DNA from: Phycisphaerae bacterium | GTDB taxonomy: Bacteria; Planctomycetota; Phycisphaerae; SM23-33 | Assembly (NCBI GenBank): GCA_030628445.1 | Contig: DAOVQV010000098.1 | Coordinates: forward strand, 1 to 6,361 | DNA: 6,361 bases | Reading direction: 5' to 3' | Shown: positions 5,318 to 6,361 of the stretch, piece after piece | How positions within the stretch are numbered: position 1 is the stretch's first letter | Layout of the letters: every line of letters starts with the position of its first letter | The notes under the pieces: generated by a model | Told to the model about the DNA's origin: nothing | The model's database searches: none | What the model saw: only the letters and a program-made list of their open reading frames with translations | Position numbers and translations under genes: made by a program

Positions 5318-6361
5318 TTATCCGAGGATGGACAGGATTGTCACGGCGATGGAGAAGTAGATCACGATTCCCGAGACGTCCATCAACGACGCAAGAAACG
5401 GGGCGCTGGTGACGGCTGGGTCCAGTCCGAGCTTCTTGAACAGGAAGGGGAGCATCGAGCCCGCCAGGTTCCCAAACGTCACCGCCACGACCATTGCCAG
5501 CGCAACGGCCACGGCGATTCCCGCTGGCCGTCCGAAAAGCAGCACGGTGAAGTAACCCAACGCGCCCAGTGTTACGCCAAGCGTAACACCTCGCATCAAT
5601 TCGCGCCGCAGGACCCGCGACCAATCGGCCAGGGCCATCTCCTGCAATGCCAACCCGCGTATCATAAGCCCGGCCATCTGCGAACCGGTGTTCCCGGCCG
5701 GGGAGTTGATCAGCGGCATGAACAGAACCAAGACCGCAAACTGGGCCAGGTGCTCAAATGACGTCAGGGCGACCGTGGTCATCATCTGTGCCATCAGCAG
5801 CAGGATAAGCCACGGAAGGCGCTTTCGGATCATCCCCAAAAAGCTCGTCCCGAAGTAGCTGTACTCCAGCACGCCCATTCCGGTGATCTTCTGGAAGTCC
5901 TCGGTGCCCTCTTCCTCGGCGACGTCCATCACGTCGTCGACGGTAACGATTCCGACCAGCACGCCCAGACCGGTGACTACCGGTAAGGCGACGGCGTCGT
6001 ATTTTCTGAACAACTCCACGGCCGGTTCGCGGTCGTCGGAGGCGCGAAGCGCCGCGACCACCCTGTTGTCCATGATGTCGCTGGCGCAGGCGGCGGTTGG
6101 CTCGGCCAGGACGAGTTGCTCGAGTGTAAGCTCGTCGATCAGCTTACCGTTCTCGTCGATAACGTAAATGACGTTGAGCGTTTCCTTGTCGGGCCCCACC
6201 TTGCGGATATGTTCGAAGACCTGCTGTATCGTCCAGTCGGCGCGGACGGCTAGGTACTCCGGAGTCATCAGCCTTCCGATGCTGTCCTCCGGATATGCCA
6301 GCAGACTGCGTGCGATCTGCAATTCATCCCCGCGCAGTGTATCCAGCAGCTTTTGGGCAAG
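5318..6361 (-). CDS. mgtE: Magnesium transporter MgtE, 5' end beyond window
   Basis: MgtE is a dimeric, Mg2+-gated magnesium channel of the inner membrane. The frame is open from the right edge, giving 347 residues; a full MgtE is about 450, so roughly 100 N-terminal residues are missing. The TTG at 6322 is internal, because the preceding 13 codons continue the family sequence. Visible order: end of the MgtE_N domain, then AYPEDSIGRLMTPEYLAV, the linker typical of the family (about 22-39); two CBS domains (about 31-150) including YVIDENGKLI and VVTGLGVLVGIVTVDDVMD; a connecting helix; then five membrane helices (about 184-199, 207-225, 261-277, 281-301, 325-346). Pore-region NSPAGNTGSQ (209-218) and the TM5 acidic residue Asp328 in LMDVSGIVIYF are conserved. 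CBS domains in this family sense cytosolic Mg2+ and close the pore. Any control element, such as an Mg riboswitch, would lie beyond the right edge. Confidence 0.96.
   Translation of the reverse strand, partial: LAQKLLDTLRGDELQIARSLLAYPEDSIGRLMTPEYLAVRADWTIQQVFEHIRKVGPDKETLNVIYVIDENGKLIDELTLEQLVLAEPTAACASDIMDNRVVAALRASDDREPAVELFRKYDAVALPVVTGLGVLVGIVTVDDVMDVAEEEGTEDFQKITGMGVLEYSYFGTSFLGMIRKRLPWLILLLMAQMMTTVALTSFEHLAQFAVLVLFMPLINSPAGNTGSQMAGLMIRGLALQEMALADWSRVLRRELMRGVTLGVTLGALGYFTVLLFGRPAGIAVAVALAMVVAVTFGNLAGSMLPFLFKKLGLDPAVTSAPFLASLMDVSGIVIYFSIAVTILSILG

Noticed and set aside
5054..5761. 235-codon plus-strand frame covering the mgtE 3' end and the intergenic region
   Set aside because: Mostly antisense to conserved MgtE membrane helices; the His/Gln/Arg-rich product is typical of a reversed membrane-protein gene.

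Overview
The window is a stretch of GC-rich bacterial chromosome in which every convincing gene lies on the minus strand, so it reads from right to left. Five protein genes are supported. The two outermost, mgtE on the right and feoB on the left, are cut by the window edges. The organism cannot be named from this sequence. High GC, TTG start codons and a secreted-looking HEAT-repeat protein beside small lineage-specific genes would fit Planctomycetota or a similar GC-rich phylum, but this is a weak inference.

Right part (5061-6361): the 3' three quarters of an MgtE magnesium channel (two CBS domains and five membrane helices, with most of the N-terminal domain outside the window), then about 257 bases with no convincing gene. 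Middle (4383-5060): an unrecognised 153-residue protein with an excellent Shine-Dalgarno sequence, closed by a perfect 10-bp hairpin that looks like its terminator, followed by about 216 bases leading to the next gene. Centre (2913-4382): a 489-residue HEAT-repeat protein with a probable N-terminal signal segment, starting at a TTG.

Left part (1-2850): a compact iron operon. A DtxR/MntR-family metal-dependent repressor is followed after 17 bases by feoA, whose stop codon overlaps the feoB start codon by one base. FeoB is the GTP-dependent ferrous iron permease and FeoA its small SH3-like cytosolic partner. The intergenic region before the repressor carries a 20-bp near-palindrome and an upstream direct repeat of one arm. 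The straightforward model is an autoregulated ferrous-iron uptake operon: when the metal is plentiful the loaded repressor sits on this operator and shuts off itself and feoAB.

The window is mostly ordinary metal-homeostasis content, with no mobile element, CRISPR array, tRNA or rRNA seen. The points most worth a second look are the mixed DtxR/MntR metal-ligand set of the repressor, its operator architecture, the two uncharacterised proteins, and the long GC-driven antisense reading frames that should not be annotated as genes.
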